From assembly GCA_934565655.1 (NCBI GenBank), contig CAKTIE010000020.1, positions 1 through 28,110 of the forward strand: a stretch of DNA of 28,110 nucleotides. The letters run 5' to 3'. Source of the stretch: an uncultured Oscillospiraceae bacterium (GTDB taxonomy: Bacteria; Bacillota; Clostridia; Oscillospirales; Oscillospiraceae). Position numbers and translations under genes: made by a program. The notes under the pieces were generated by a model. The model was not told the DNA's origin, did not search any database, and saw nothing but the letters and a program-made list of their open reading frames with translations. Shown one piece after another: positions 1 to 6,151 of the stretch (position 1 is the first letter of the stretch; every line of letters starts with the position of its first letter).

Positions 1-2
1 TC

Positions 3-284
3 CCTGCTCCAATTATACCACGAATTGGCCTCTATGGATTGAAATATAAGGCTTTTTCTATTATTCAGTGCACATTAATTAAGCGAGGTATCTTCTTGGA
101 CGCTGCCACGATTGAGGACTATGTTCCCGACCCCGATGACGCAATTTTCTATGAGGTGGTTATGGAGGCAAGAGAAACTACCGACGCTTATCTCGTAACC
201 GGCAACATCAAGCATTTCCCCGTCAAGCCCTATGTGGTGACGCCAAAGGAAATGTTGGATATCCTCAACGGGAACGAAATTTGA
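3..284 (+). CDS. PIN-domain toxin-like protein, C-terminal part
   Basis: The reading frame is open to the left edge and ends at 284, so only about the last 93 residues are visible. The segment DPDDAIFYEVV followed by DAYLVTGNIKHF and VVTPKEMLDIL matches the C-terminal half of the COG1569-type PIN family, the toxin component of putative toxin-antitoxin pairs. Family members are usually about 130-140 residues and start with a DTNV-type acidic motif, which would lie off the window. PIN proteins are metal-dependent RNases that use clustered acidic residues, and the DPDD and TGN elements here are part of that site. The first dozen residues before the KYKAF segment look unlike the family, so the copy could be degenerate at its 5' side. 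The antitoxin, if present, must lie upstream, because a terminator follows directly. A TTG at 39 could serve as a start but would give only 81 residues. Confidence 0.7.
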   Translation, partial: PAPIIPRIGLYGLKYKAFSIIQCTLIKRGIFLDAATIEDYVPDPDDAIFYEVVMEARETTDAYLVTGNIKHFPVKPYVVTPKEMLDILNGNEI

Positions 285-333
285 CAGGTGACGGTTTATT
301 CGTCCGACTCACGTTCTCCGCATCCCCACACAC

Positions 334-361
334 AAAAGCCCCGGCGGATGCCGGGGCTTTT
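334..361. terminator. bidirectional intrinsic terminator
   Basis: Perfect 11-bp stem (334-344 with 351-361) around a 6-nt loop. AAAA on the left and TTTT on the right make it usable on both strands. It separates the rightward PIN gene from the leftward trmD gene, whose stop lies 19 nt away. Confidence 0.9.
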
Positions 362-379
362 ATCATGCCGAGCAGATAT

Positions 380-1156
380 TCATTCGTCCCCGGCTTCCTG
401 CATGGCGGCGAATTCCGCCTTGGCCTCGGCCAGGACCTTGCGGTCATGCTTGGTGGTCAGGGTCTTTTCATCGAATTTTGCGAACATATCCGGGCGGCGC
501 AGCATGGTGCGCTTATAGCTCTCCTTCTTCCGCCAGTCCGCCACGTTGCCGTGGTGGCCGCTCAGCAGTACGGCAGGCACCTTGCGGCCGTGCCACTCCT
601 CCGGCCGGGAGTACTGGGGATACTCCAAAAGACCGTCCCAGTGGCTCTCCTCCGTGTAGCAGCTCTCCTCCGGCAGCACGCCGGGCACCATACGGCACAA
701 GCAGTCCGCCACCGCCATGGCGGGGATCTCGCCGCCGGTCAGCACGAAATCGCCCAGCGACAGCTCCTCGTCCACGCACTCCTCCAGGAACCGCTCGTCC
801 ACGCCCTCATAGTGGCCGCAGACCAGGATCAGGTGGTCGTACTGCTCCTTCAGCTGGCGGGCTACCTGCTGGTCAAAGGTGCGGCCGCAGGGCGACATAT
901 AGATGGTATGTACCCGCTGGCCCGCTTCGTCGCAGATATGCTGCCAGCAGCGGTACAGGGGATCGGCCTGCATCACCGCGCCCCGGCCGCCGCCGTAGGG
1001 ATAGTCGTCCACCTGCATCTGCTTGTTGGTGGTATAGTCCCGGATCTGGTGGGTGGTAATGGTGATATAGCCACGCTCCTGCGCCCGGCCGATGATGGAT
1101 TGGTCCATCATGGCGTGGATGGCATCGGGAAACAGCGTCATGATGTCAATTCTCAT
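380..1156 (-). CDS. trmD: tRNA (guanine-N1-)-methyltransferase
   Basis: TrmD transfers a methyl group from S-adenosylmethionine to N1 of G37 in tRNAs read next to the anticodon, which prevents +1 frameshifting. The 258-residue length is near the usual 230-260. Visible signatures are the DYPYGGGRGAVM segment (51-62), the trefoil-knot cofactor loop CGHYEGVDER (113-122), SLGDFVLTGGE (133-143) and the DGLLEYPQYSRP region, whose Asp174 corresponds to the catalytic base. The gene overlaps the end of rimM by 11 nt, which suggests translational coupling, and ends just before a terminator. Usually rplS follows trmD in Bacillota; here it does not. Confidence 0.97.
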   Translation of the reverse strand: MRIDIMTLFPDAIHAMMDQSIIGRAQERGYITITTHQIRDYTTNKQMQVDDYPYGGGRGAVMQADPLYRCWQHICDEAGQRVHTIYMSPCGRTFDQQVARQLKEQYDHLILVCGHYEGVDERFLEECVDEELSLGDFVLTGGEIPAMAVADCLCRMVPGVLPEESCYTEESHWDGLLEYPQYSRPEEWHGRKVPAVLLSGHHGNVADWRKKESYKRTMLRRPDMFAKFDEKTLTTKHDRKVLAEAKAEFAAMQEAGDE

Positions 1157-1652
1157 CGGTGGCCAATCCTTTCATCATATGGACCCGCACCACGCCCGCG
1201 CCGATATCCACCGACGCGATGAATACGCCCGGCACGGCGGGGATCAGGTACTCCCGCGTTCCTTTTACCTCGTAGACCTTGTGGGCGGGGTAGTGCAGCA
1301 CGCGCTTCAGCGTGCCCAGCTCATCGCCGGTGGCGTCGTCCACCACCGTGCAGCCCTCCAGCTCCACGTCGAAATATTCGCCTTCCGGCAGCTCCACGTC
1401 CTCGGCGTAGATGGAGACGCTCTTGCCCTTCAGGGCCAGTGCCGCGTCCATATCCTCCACGCCCGGCAGCGTCAGCAGCACCACCGATTTGTGGACGCGG
1501 GCGGAGCGCACCTCCGTCTCCTTTCCGCCGATGCAGAGACGGTCGAACTCCGCCAGAAATTCCGGATCAAAGCCCACGGGGTTCAGCTTCACCTCGCCCC
1601 GGATACCGTGGGCGTTGACGATGGTGCCCACGGGGATCAGTTCTTGTTTCAT
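1146..1652 (-). CDS. rimM: 16S rRNA processing protein RimM
   Basis: RimM is a 30S assembly factor that helps mature the head domain of the small subunit and contacts ribosomal protein S19. The 168 residues show the typical N-terminal half beginning with IPVGTIVNAHGIRGEVKL and a C-terminal PRC-barrel ending in IPAVPGVFIASVDI. The ATG at 1652 is preceded by AGGAG at a normal distance. It pairs with trmD as in most bacteria, but the usual upstream partners rpsP and the KH-domain gene are absent; two unknown membrane protein genes lie there instead. Confidence 0.96.
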   Translation of the reverse strand: MKQELIPVGTIVNAHGIRGEVKLNPVGFDPEFLAEFDRLCIGGKETEVRSARVHKSVVLLTLPGVEDMDAALALKGKSVSIYAEDVELPEGEYFDVELEGCTVVDDATGDELGTLKRVLHYPAHKVYEVKGTREYLIPAVPGVFIASVDIGAGVVRVHMMKGLATDEN

Positions 1653-1670
1653 AGAATAAAACTCCTAAAG

Positions 1671-1705
1671 CTTCGCAGGATTCGCGCCCGCAGGCGCGAA
1701 AAAAT
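1671..1705. repeat. stem-loop element, copy 1
   Basis: A perfect 8-bp stem (TTCGCGCC at 1681-1688 with GGCGCGAA at 1693-1700) is preceded by CTTCGCAGGA and followed by an A-run ending in T. A second element with the same flanks but a different stem sequence lies at 3661-3696. The A-run sits on the 3' side in the plus sense, so it does not look like a normal terminator for the leftward genes it lies among. Confidence 0.6.
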
Positions 1706-1715
1706 CAAATAAATC

Positions 1716-2042
1716 TTATATCGCCGGCTCCAGCCAGCCCAGCGAAAAATGCATCATGATCCGCAGGATGTAATACAGCGCCAGCGCCGCGATGGAGAAG
1801 ATCAGTCCCATCAGCGCCAGCACGCCCTGCCGCCGGTAATACCGCACGCCTGCCACCACGATGCCCGCCACATCGGATACGATGGGCAGGATCAGCATAA
1901 TGGTGGACGGCACCATGGTGGCCCAGCTGTATCCGCCGATGATCAGCGACGCCAGCTCCGCCAGATCGTAGGCGAACACCGGCCAGATCAGATTGATCAC
2001 GCCGTGGAGGAAGGAGCGCAGATCGCCCGTATCGCGTCTCAT
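1716..2042 (-). CDS. hypothetical small membrane protein
   Basis: I do not recognise this 108-residue protein. It has about three hydrophobic stretches: roughly residues 10-35, 40-65 and 73-98, the last being LALMGLIFSIAALALYYILRIMM. A basic RYYRRQ segment (about 67-72) lies between the second and third. The ATG at 2042 has AGGAG about 8 nt upstream and overlaps the stop of the preceding gene as ATGA, so the two are probably translated together and may act together in the cytoplasmic membrane. No catalytic motif is visible. The start and coding status are well supported by the coupling; the function is unknown. Confidence 0.75.
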   Translation of the reverse strand: MRRDTGDLRSFLHGVINLIWPVFAYDLAELASLIIGGYSWATMVPSTIMLILPIVSDVAGIVVAGVRYYRRQGVLALMGLIFSIAALALYYILRIMMHFSLGWLEPAI

Positions 2043-2563
2043 GGCCGCGTCTCCTGGCGGCGGATCTCCTCCACACGGTCGATGCAGAAGTAGTTCCGGC
2101 GCTTGGCCTGCACCCGGCCTGTTACATAGATGAAATCGCCCTTCTTCAGCAGGGGCAGCAGCCCCTCCTTGTCCTCGTAGCCTGTCAGGTCGATCTCAAG
2201 GCCGAAGCCGGTGTCCAGCATGCCGTCCTCGTTGATGCGCCAGTAGGGGAACCACAGCGACACGGAGCGGTCCGCGTATTTTCCCTGCTGCCCCTTCACA
2301 TACTCCGTGCGCACCTGCTCGAAGCTTACCGGCACCACCTCGCCATCAGGCATATGGAAGTACATGCCGCCGTACAGACGCTGGAGCCGCTTGGCGCGCT
2401 GGCCGGAATGTGCCATCATGAAGGCGAACATCAATCCGATGAAGATCACGCTGTAAAGGCCCTGTCCCATCACCAGGCAGATGACCGCCATGGCCACGCC
2501 GGTGACGAGGATCACCTTGTTGGCCAGATCCTGATTGTTCCACGCCCGTTTTATCTGCTGCAT
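2039..2563 (-). CDS. hypothetical membrane-anchored protein
   Basis: Unrecognised 174-residue protein. Residues about 17-52 hold two closely spaced hydrophobic segments (VILVTGVAMAVICLVMG and LYSVIFIGLMFAFMMA). A basic stretch with RAKRLQRLY follows, then a soluble C-terminal domain of about 110 residues. The end of that domain (KGDFIYVTGRVQ then YFCIDRVEEI) has an alternating beta pattern reminiscent of an OB-type barrel; this is an inference from pattern only. It is first in a leftward group and has a good promoter (TTGACG, 17 nt, TACAAT) and an AGGTGG ribosome binding site. It overlaps the next gene by 4 nt. Confidence 0.75.
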   Translation of the reverse strand: MQQIKRAWNNQDLANKVILVTGVAMAVICLVMGQGLYSVIFIGLMFAFMMAHSGQRAKRLQRLYGGMYFHMPDGEVVPVSFEQVRTEYVKGQQGKYADRSVSLWFPYWRINEDGMLDTGFGLEIDLTGYEDKEGLLPLLKKGDFIYVTGRVQAKRRNYFCIDRVEEIRRQETRP

Positions 2564-2592
2564 ATGTCCACCTCATCATTTTGAATCAAGTT

Positions 2593-2621
2593 ATTGTACC
2601 ACATCCCTTGAAAAACGTCAA
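2593..2621 (-). promoter_or_regulatory. sigma-A-type promoter for the leftward membrane-protein/rimM/trmD group
   Basis: On the minus strand TTGACG (complement at 2616-2621) is followed after 17 nt by TACAAT (complement at 2593-2598). It points at the gene starting at 2563, and its transcript may extend through rimM and trmD. Confidence 0.75.
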
Positions 2622-2629
2622 ATTGGGGG

Positions 2630-2657
2630 TTGCAATTACCGCCATATCTGGTATAAT
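2630..2657 (+). promoter_or_regulatory. promoter of the LysR-type regulator gene
   Basis: TTGCAA (2630-2635), 16 nt, TATAAT (2652-2657), pointing right toward the regulator gene at 2714. It is back to back with the leftward promoter at 2593-2621. The -10 box lies inside the palindrome at 2641-2672. Confidence 0.7.
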
Positions 2658-2672
2658 TATTTCAAATATGGC
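2641..2672. promoter_or_regulatory. 32-bp imperfect palindrome over the LysR-gene promoter (operator candidate)
   Basis: GCCATAT (2641-2647) is mirrored by ATATGGC (2666-2672), and the centre ATAATTAT is itself a palindrome. Most of the positions between also match. It covers the -10 box of the regulator gene. LysR-type proteins commonly repress their own promoters through such sites, so autoregulation is the simplest reading. Confidence 0.6.
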
Positions 2673-2713
2673 ATTTCGCATACATCATATACACTTATGA
2701 AAGGATGGACATT

Positions 2714-3601
2714 ATGGCCGTAAAATTGGAATTGTATAAGGTGTTTAAGGAAGTGGCTGAGGCGGGCAACATCACCGCCGCGGCACAGGCATTGTATATC
2801 AGCCAGTCCGCTGTCAGCCAGTCCATCAAGCAGCTGGAAAGCGACCTCCAGACCCGTCTTTTCGCCCGCAACAGCCGCGGCGTCACCCTGACGGCGGACG
2901 GCAAGCTGCTGTATGAATATGTCCGCAGCGCCATCGGCCTGCTGGAGACCGGCGAGGCCAAGCTGAGCCAGACCCGCGAGCTGCAGATGGGCCATCTGAC
3001 CATCGGCGCGTCCGATACTGTTACCAGCCAGTTCCTGCTGCCCTATCTGGACAGCTTCCACAAGCAGTACCCCGCCATCCATATCCAGATCGTCTCCGGC
3101 CGCAGCCACAAGGTGCTGGGCCTGCTGCAATCCGGCAAGGTGGATATCGCCTTTGCCAGCACCCCGGCCGAGGGCAGCTTCGAGACCATTCCCTGCTTCG
3201 CAACCCACTCCATCTTCGTGGCAAGCCCCGATTATCCCTGCAGCTTTGAGCATGTGTACTCCCTGTCGGAGATTGCGGATTTCCCGCTGATCCTGCTGGA
3301 GCGCAAGGCCAGCTCCCGCCTGTATCTGGAGAAGTATTTCCTGCAGAACGGCCTGCGGCTGAATCCGGAGATCGAGCTGGGCGCCCGCAGCCTGCTGGTG
3401 GATCTGGCGGCCATCGGCTTCGGCGTGGCCGGTGTGACGGAGGAGTTCGTCCGCAAGGATCTGGACAACGGCCGCCTGCGGAAGCTGGAGACCTCCTTCG
3501 ATATTCCGCCCCGCAGCGTGGATATGTGTATTCTTCGCGGCGTGCCGCAGACGGCGGCGGCCCAGCGCTTCGCGGACTTCATCCGCGGCAGCGTGAAGTG
3601 A
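2714..3601 (+). CDS. LysR-family transcriptional regulator
   Basis: A 295-residue protein. The N-terminal winged helix-turn-helix holds NITAAAQALYISQSAVSQ and SIKQLESDLQTRLFAR, the classic LysR DNA-binding signature. It is followed by the periplasmic-binding-protein-like effector domain (about 90-290). I choose ATG 2714 over the in-frame ATG 2705 because AAAGGA at 2700-2705 then sits 8 nt away. LysR regulators sense a small ligand and act as tetramers. The ligand cannot be read from the sequence. The likely targets are its own promoter and the divergent gene at 2563, since ade is convergent and has a separate promoter. Confidence 0.92.
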   Translation: MAVKLELYKVFKEVAEAGNITAAAQALYISQSAVSQSIKQLESDLQTRLFARNSRGVTLTADGKLLYEYVRSAIGLLETGEAKLSQTRELQMGHLTIGASDTVTSQFLLPYLDSFHKQYPAIHIQIVSGRSHKVLGLLQSGKVDIAFASTPAEGSFETIPCFATHSIFVASPDYPCSFEHVYSLSEIADFPLILLERKASSRLYLEKYFLQNGLRLNPEIELGARSLLVDLAAIGFGVAGVTEEFVRKDLDNGRLRKLETSFDIPPRSVDMCILRGVPQTAAAQRFADFIRGSVK

Positions 3602-3610
3602 AACGAGCAT

Positions 3611-3645
3611 AAAAATACAGCCACCCATTGGGTGACTGTATTTTT
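3611..3645 (+). terminator. intrinsic terminator after the LysR-type gene
   Basis: A 16-bp stem with one mismatch (AAAAATACAG arm pairing with CTGTATTTTT, continued by CCACCC/GGGTGA) and a 3-nt loop, ending in a T-run. It starts 9 nt after the regulator's stop. Confidence 0.85.
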
Positions 3646-3660
3646 CATTAGGACAAAGGC

Positions 3661-3820
3661 CTCGCAGAGTTCGCGGCGCGGACGCCGCGAAAAAATTGGA
3701 TTATTTTTCTGACGACATGTGCGTCAGAAAAATTCTTCTCGGCCGCCAGTGTGTCCGAAGGACGCGCGCAGCCGGCCGCAATCCTAATTGGCAGAAAAGT
3801 CGTCAGACTTTTCGCCAGTT
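3661..3820. repeat. cluster of four stem-loops between convergent genes
   Basis: This gene-free stretch holds four hairpins in about 150 nt. They are TTCGCGGCG/CGCCGCGAA (3670-3678/3683-3691), ATTTTTCTGACG/CGTCAGAAAAAT (3703-3714/3722-3733), a two-part stem CGGCCG/CGGCCG enclosing GTGTGTCC/GGACGCGC (3740-3778), and GAAAAGTC/GACTTTTC extended outward to 3786-3820 with a bulged A. The first is the second copy of the element seen at 1671-1705. The first two carry the A-run on the 3' arm, opposite to a rightward terminator. No open frame of interest is present. It may also stop ade transcripts, but no normal terminator for ade is visible. Confidence 0.65.
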
Positions 3821-3825
3821 ACCAG

Positions 3826-5556
3826 TTAAATATATCTCTGCGTCGTTACGTCGAACACGCCGCGGGTGGTGATGCGCAGGGTGGGGATCACCGGCAGAGC
3901 CATGAAGCTCAGCGTCATGAAGGGGTCGATATCCCGGTTGACACCGGCGGTGAAGGCTTTCTCCTTGGCCTCCTCCAGCTTGCGGTTCACCTCCACCAGC
4001 GGCTCGTCGCTCATGATACCGGCCACCGCCAGCGGCACCTCGCCGGTGACGGCGCCGTCCTGCGCCACCACGATGCCGCCGTTCAGCGCCACCACCTGAT
4101 TGGCGGCAAAGGCCATATCCTCGTCATTGGTACCCACCACGATGATGTTATGGCTGTCGTGGCTGATGCTGGTCGCCACCGCGCCGTGCTTCAGGCCATA
4201 GCCCTTGATGTAGCCCAGACCGATATGGTGGGTGTTCTTGTGCCGCTCGATGACGGCGATCTTCAGAATGTCATAGTCCACGTCGATGCGGTCGGTATAG
4301 CCGCAGTCGGTGGTGGTGATCTCGCCGTTCACCATGCCGATCACAGCGTGGGGCCGGTTGTCGATGAAGTCGGCGGCGGTCAGCGTGGCCACATGGAAGG
4401 TGTCGTGGGCGCGGCTCACCAGATAGGGGTCCACCTCCGGCACAGGGAAGTCCGAGACCTGACCGTTCTCGCACATGAGGACGCCCCGCTTATAGACCTT
4501 TTCGATGTTGAAATGCTCGAAGTCGTCGATGATCACAAAGTCGCCCAGATAGCCGGGTGCAATGGCGCCGCGGTTGTTCAGCAGGAAGTACCGGGCGGCG
4601 TTGTGGCAGGCGGCCTTGATGGCGGTGATGGGTTCCACGCCCAGGGAGATGGCCTTCTTCAAGATGTAGTCGATGTGGCCCTTTTCCAGCAGGTCGTTGG
4701 GGTGCTTGTCATCGGTGCAGAACATGCAGCGCTCCACATACTTGTCGCACAGCAGCGGCACCAGCGCCTCCAGATTGCGGGCGGCGGTGCCCTCGCGGAT
4801 CATGATGAACTGGCCCCGCTGCAGCTTGGCGATGGCATCGTTCAGGTCATGGCACTCGTGGTCGGAGTACACGCCTGCCGCCACATAGGCGTTCAGGTCG
4901 TTGCCCACCAGATCGGGGGCGTGGCCGTCGATCTTCTTGTGGTGGGCCTGGCTGGCCACGATCTTGGACACCACGTCCGGGTCGCTGTGGATCACGCCGT
5001 AGGAGTTCATCATCTCCGCAAGGCCCTGTACACGGGGATGGTCATAGAAGGAGTCGATGGCCCGGTAGTCCAGATTGGCGCCGGACTCGTCCATAGGCGT
5101 GGCGGGCACGCAGGAGGGCAGCATGAACCGCACGTCCACCGGCAGATCCTCGGTGGCCTGCAGCATATACTCGATGCCGTCGGTGCCCATGACGTTGGCG
5201 ATCTCATGGGGGTCGGTGATAACGGTGGTGGTGCCGTGAGGCAGCACCGCCCGGGCAAACTCGCTGGGGCTGACCAGAGAGCTTTCCAAATGGATGTGGG
5301 CATCCACAAAGCCCGGCAGCACGATCTTGCCGCTGACATCCACCTCCACATTGCCGTGGTATTCGCCCATGCCCACGATCAAGCCCTCCGCCACGGCGAT
5401 ATCCGCCTGACACAGCTCGTTGGAGAACACGTTCACATAGGTGGCGTTTTTCAGCACCAGATCCGCCGGGCGGCGGCCCGCCGCCACCTCGATGACGTGA
5501 AGCTTCTTATTCAGCTTGCGGTTGATCTTGCCGGCATAGCTCTCTTTGACTGCCAT
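3826..5556 (-). CDS. ade: adenine deaminase
   Basis: The enzyme hydrolyses adenine to hypoxanthine and ammonia in purine salvage in the cytoplasm. The 576 residues match the bacterial Ade (COG1001) length. Visible are the amidohydrolase metal motif GFVDAHIHLESS (82-93, His87 and His89), TDPHEIANVMG (114-124), DGHAPDL, SDHECHD, and the C-terminal Ade-type domain with GLGYIKGYGLKHGAVATSISHDSHN. ATG 5556 has GGAGGT just upstream, and a good promoter lies at 5595-5623. The gene stands alone, convergent with the LysR-type gene, and no purine riboswitch fold is evident in the short leader. Confidence 0.96.
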   Translation of the reverse strand: MAVKESYAGKINRKLNKKLHVIEVAAGRRPADLVLKNATYVNVFSNELCQADIAVAEGLIVGMGEYHGNVEVDVSGKIVLPGFVDAHIHLESSLVSPSEFARAVLPHGTTTVITDPHEIANVMGTDGIEYMLQATEDLPVDVRFMLPSCVPATPMDESGANLDYRAIDSFYDHPRVQGLAEMMNSYGVIHSDPDVVSKIVASQAHHKKIDGHAPDLVGNDLNAYVAAGVYSDHECHDLNDAIAKLQRGQFIMIREGTAARNLEALVPLLCDKYVERCMFCTDDKHPNDLLEKGHIDYILKKAISLGVEPITAIKAACHNAARYFLLNNRGAIAPGYLGDFVIIDDFEHFNIEKVYKRGVLMCENGQVSDFPVPEVDPYLVSRAHDTFHVATLTAADFIDNRPHAVIGMVNGEITTTDCGYTDRIDVDYDILKIAVIERHKNTHHIGLGYIKGYGLKHGAVATSISHDSHNIIVVGTNDEDMAFAANQVVALNGGIVVAQDGAVTGEVPLAVAGIMSDEPLVEVNRKLEEAKEKAFTAGVNRDIDPFMTLSFMALPVIPTLRITTRGVFDVTTQRYI

Positions 5557-5594
5557 AATATGACCTCCATCGCAATAAATTTTATTGATTTCTC

Positions 5595-5623
5595 ATATTA
5601 GCACGATTTATCACAAATGTCCA
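5595..5623 (-). promoter_or_regulatory. promoter of ade
   Basis: On the minus strand TGGACA (complement 5618-5623), 17 nt, TAATAT (complement 5595-5600), with an extended TGC just before the -10 box. The start of transcription would be about 30 nt before the ade ATG. Confidence 0.65.
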
Positions 5624-5714
5624 TTTCAAATTCGTGGCAGTAACTGGAAAAGGATAAGGAGGAATAATGACAGCGCCGCCCCGTCAGACTGGACGCGGCC
5701 TGTGCCTGAACGGG

Positions 5715-5740
5715 AAAAAGCCGCCCGTGGGGGCGGCTTT
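5715..5740 (-). terminator. intrinsic terminator after the DUF378 gene
   Basis: A 10-bp stem AAAGCCGCCC/GGGCGGCTTT (5717-5726/5731-5740) with loop GTGG. Read leftward it is followed by five T residues. It lies 16 nt past the DUF378 stop. Confidence 0.85.
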
Positions 5741-5755
5741 CTGGCAGGGGAGATG

Positions 5756-5965
5756 TTATTCGCTCTCGCTTCCGTTGTCACGGAAGAGCATGGTGATGCC
5801 CCAAAGGCCCGCCACGCCCACCAGCGCGTAGATGATGCGGCTGATGGTGCCCATCTGGCCGCCGAAGAGAAACGCCACGCAGTCGAAGCCGAAAAAGCCC
5901 ACGCTGCCCCAATTCAGCGCGCCGATCACGATCAGTACCAGCGCGATCTTGTCAATGATCTTCAA
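5756..5965 (-). CDS. DUF378 family small membrane protein
   Basis: A 69-residue protein with two hydrophobic segments (KIALVLIVIGALNWGSVGF and IIYALVGVAGLWGITMLF) and the family signature GALNWG near residue 16. It resembles YuzA-type proteins of unknown function. The start is TTG at 5965, supported by GGGAGG 7 nt upstream. It is a single-gene unit closed by a clear terminator. No partner gene suggests its role. Confidence 0.88.
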   Translation of the reverse strand: MKIIDKIALVLIVIGALNWGSVGFFGFDCVAFLFGGQMGTISRIIYALVGVAGLWGITMLFRDNGSESE

Positions 5966-6027
5966 AGTGAGACCTCCCTGAAATAGCTTGGCGCGGATAG
6001 CTTTTGCGGCGGATGGCCGTTCTATGC

Positions 6028-6098
6028 AAAAATTTTTGTCAGTTTGTCTTAAAAATTTTTGGAAACCGTTGCATTATCCGGTAAATTTATGATATGAT
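6028..6098 (+). promoter_or_regulatory. promoter and AT-rich upstream element of the DUF1015 gene
   Basis: TTGCAT (6069-6074), 18 nt, TATGAT (6093-6098). Just upstream the palindrome AAAAATTTTT occurs twice (6028-6037 and 6051-6060), starts 23 nt apart, which is about two helical turns. This could be an UP-type element or a double binding site. The codon bias of the gene behind it fits a strong promoter. Confidence 0.6.
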
Positions 6099-6151
6099 AG
6101 CGGTACATTACGGAACGAACCGCACCTTTATCACAAACGAGGAGGAACGAC

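Noticed and set aside
281..1222. Rightward open frame opposite trmD
   Set aside because: It starts just before a terminator and lies opposite a clearly conserved trmD.
5557..5594. Purine riboswitch before ade
   Set aside because: The predicted leader is only about 30 nt long and shows no three-stem fold or conserved purine-aptamer core.
3751..5601. Long rightward open frame (616 codons) opposite ade
   Set aside because: The leftward frame is an unmistakable adenine deaminase. The opposite frame is rich in His, Val, Gly and Asp as expected from the antisense of GC-rich codons, and has no ribosome binding site or family match.
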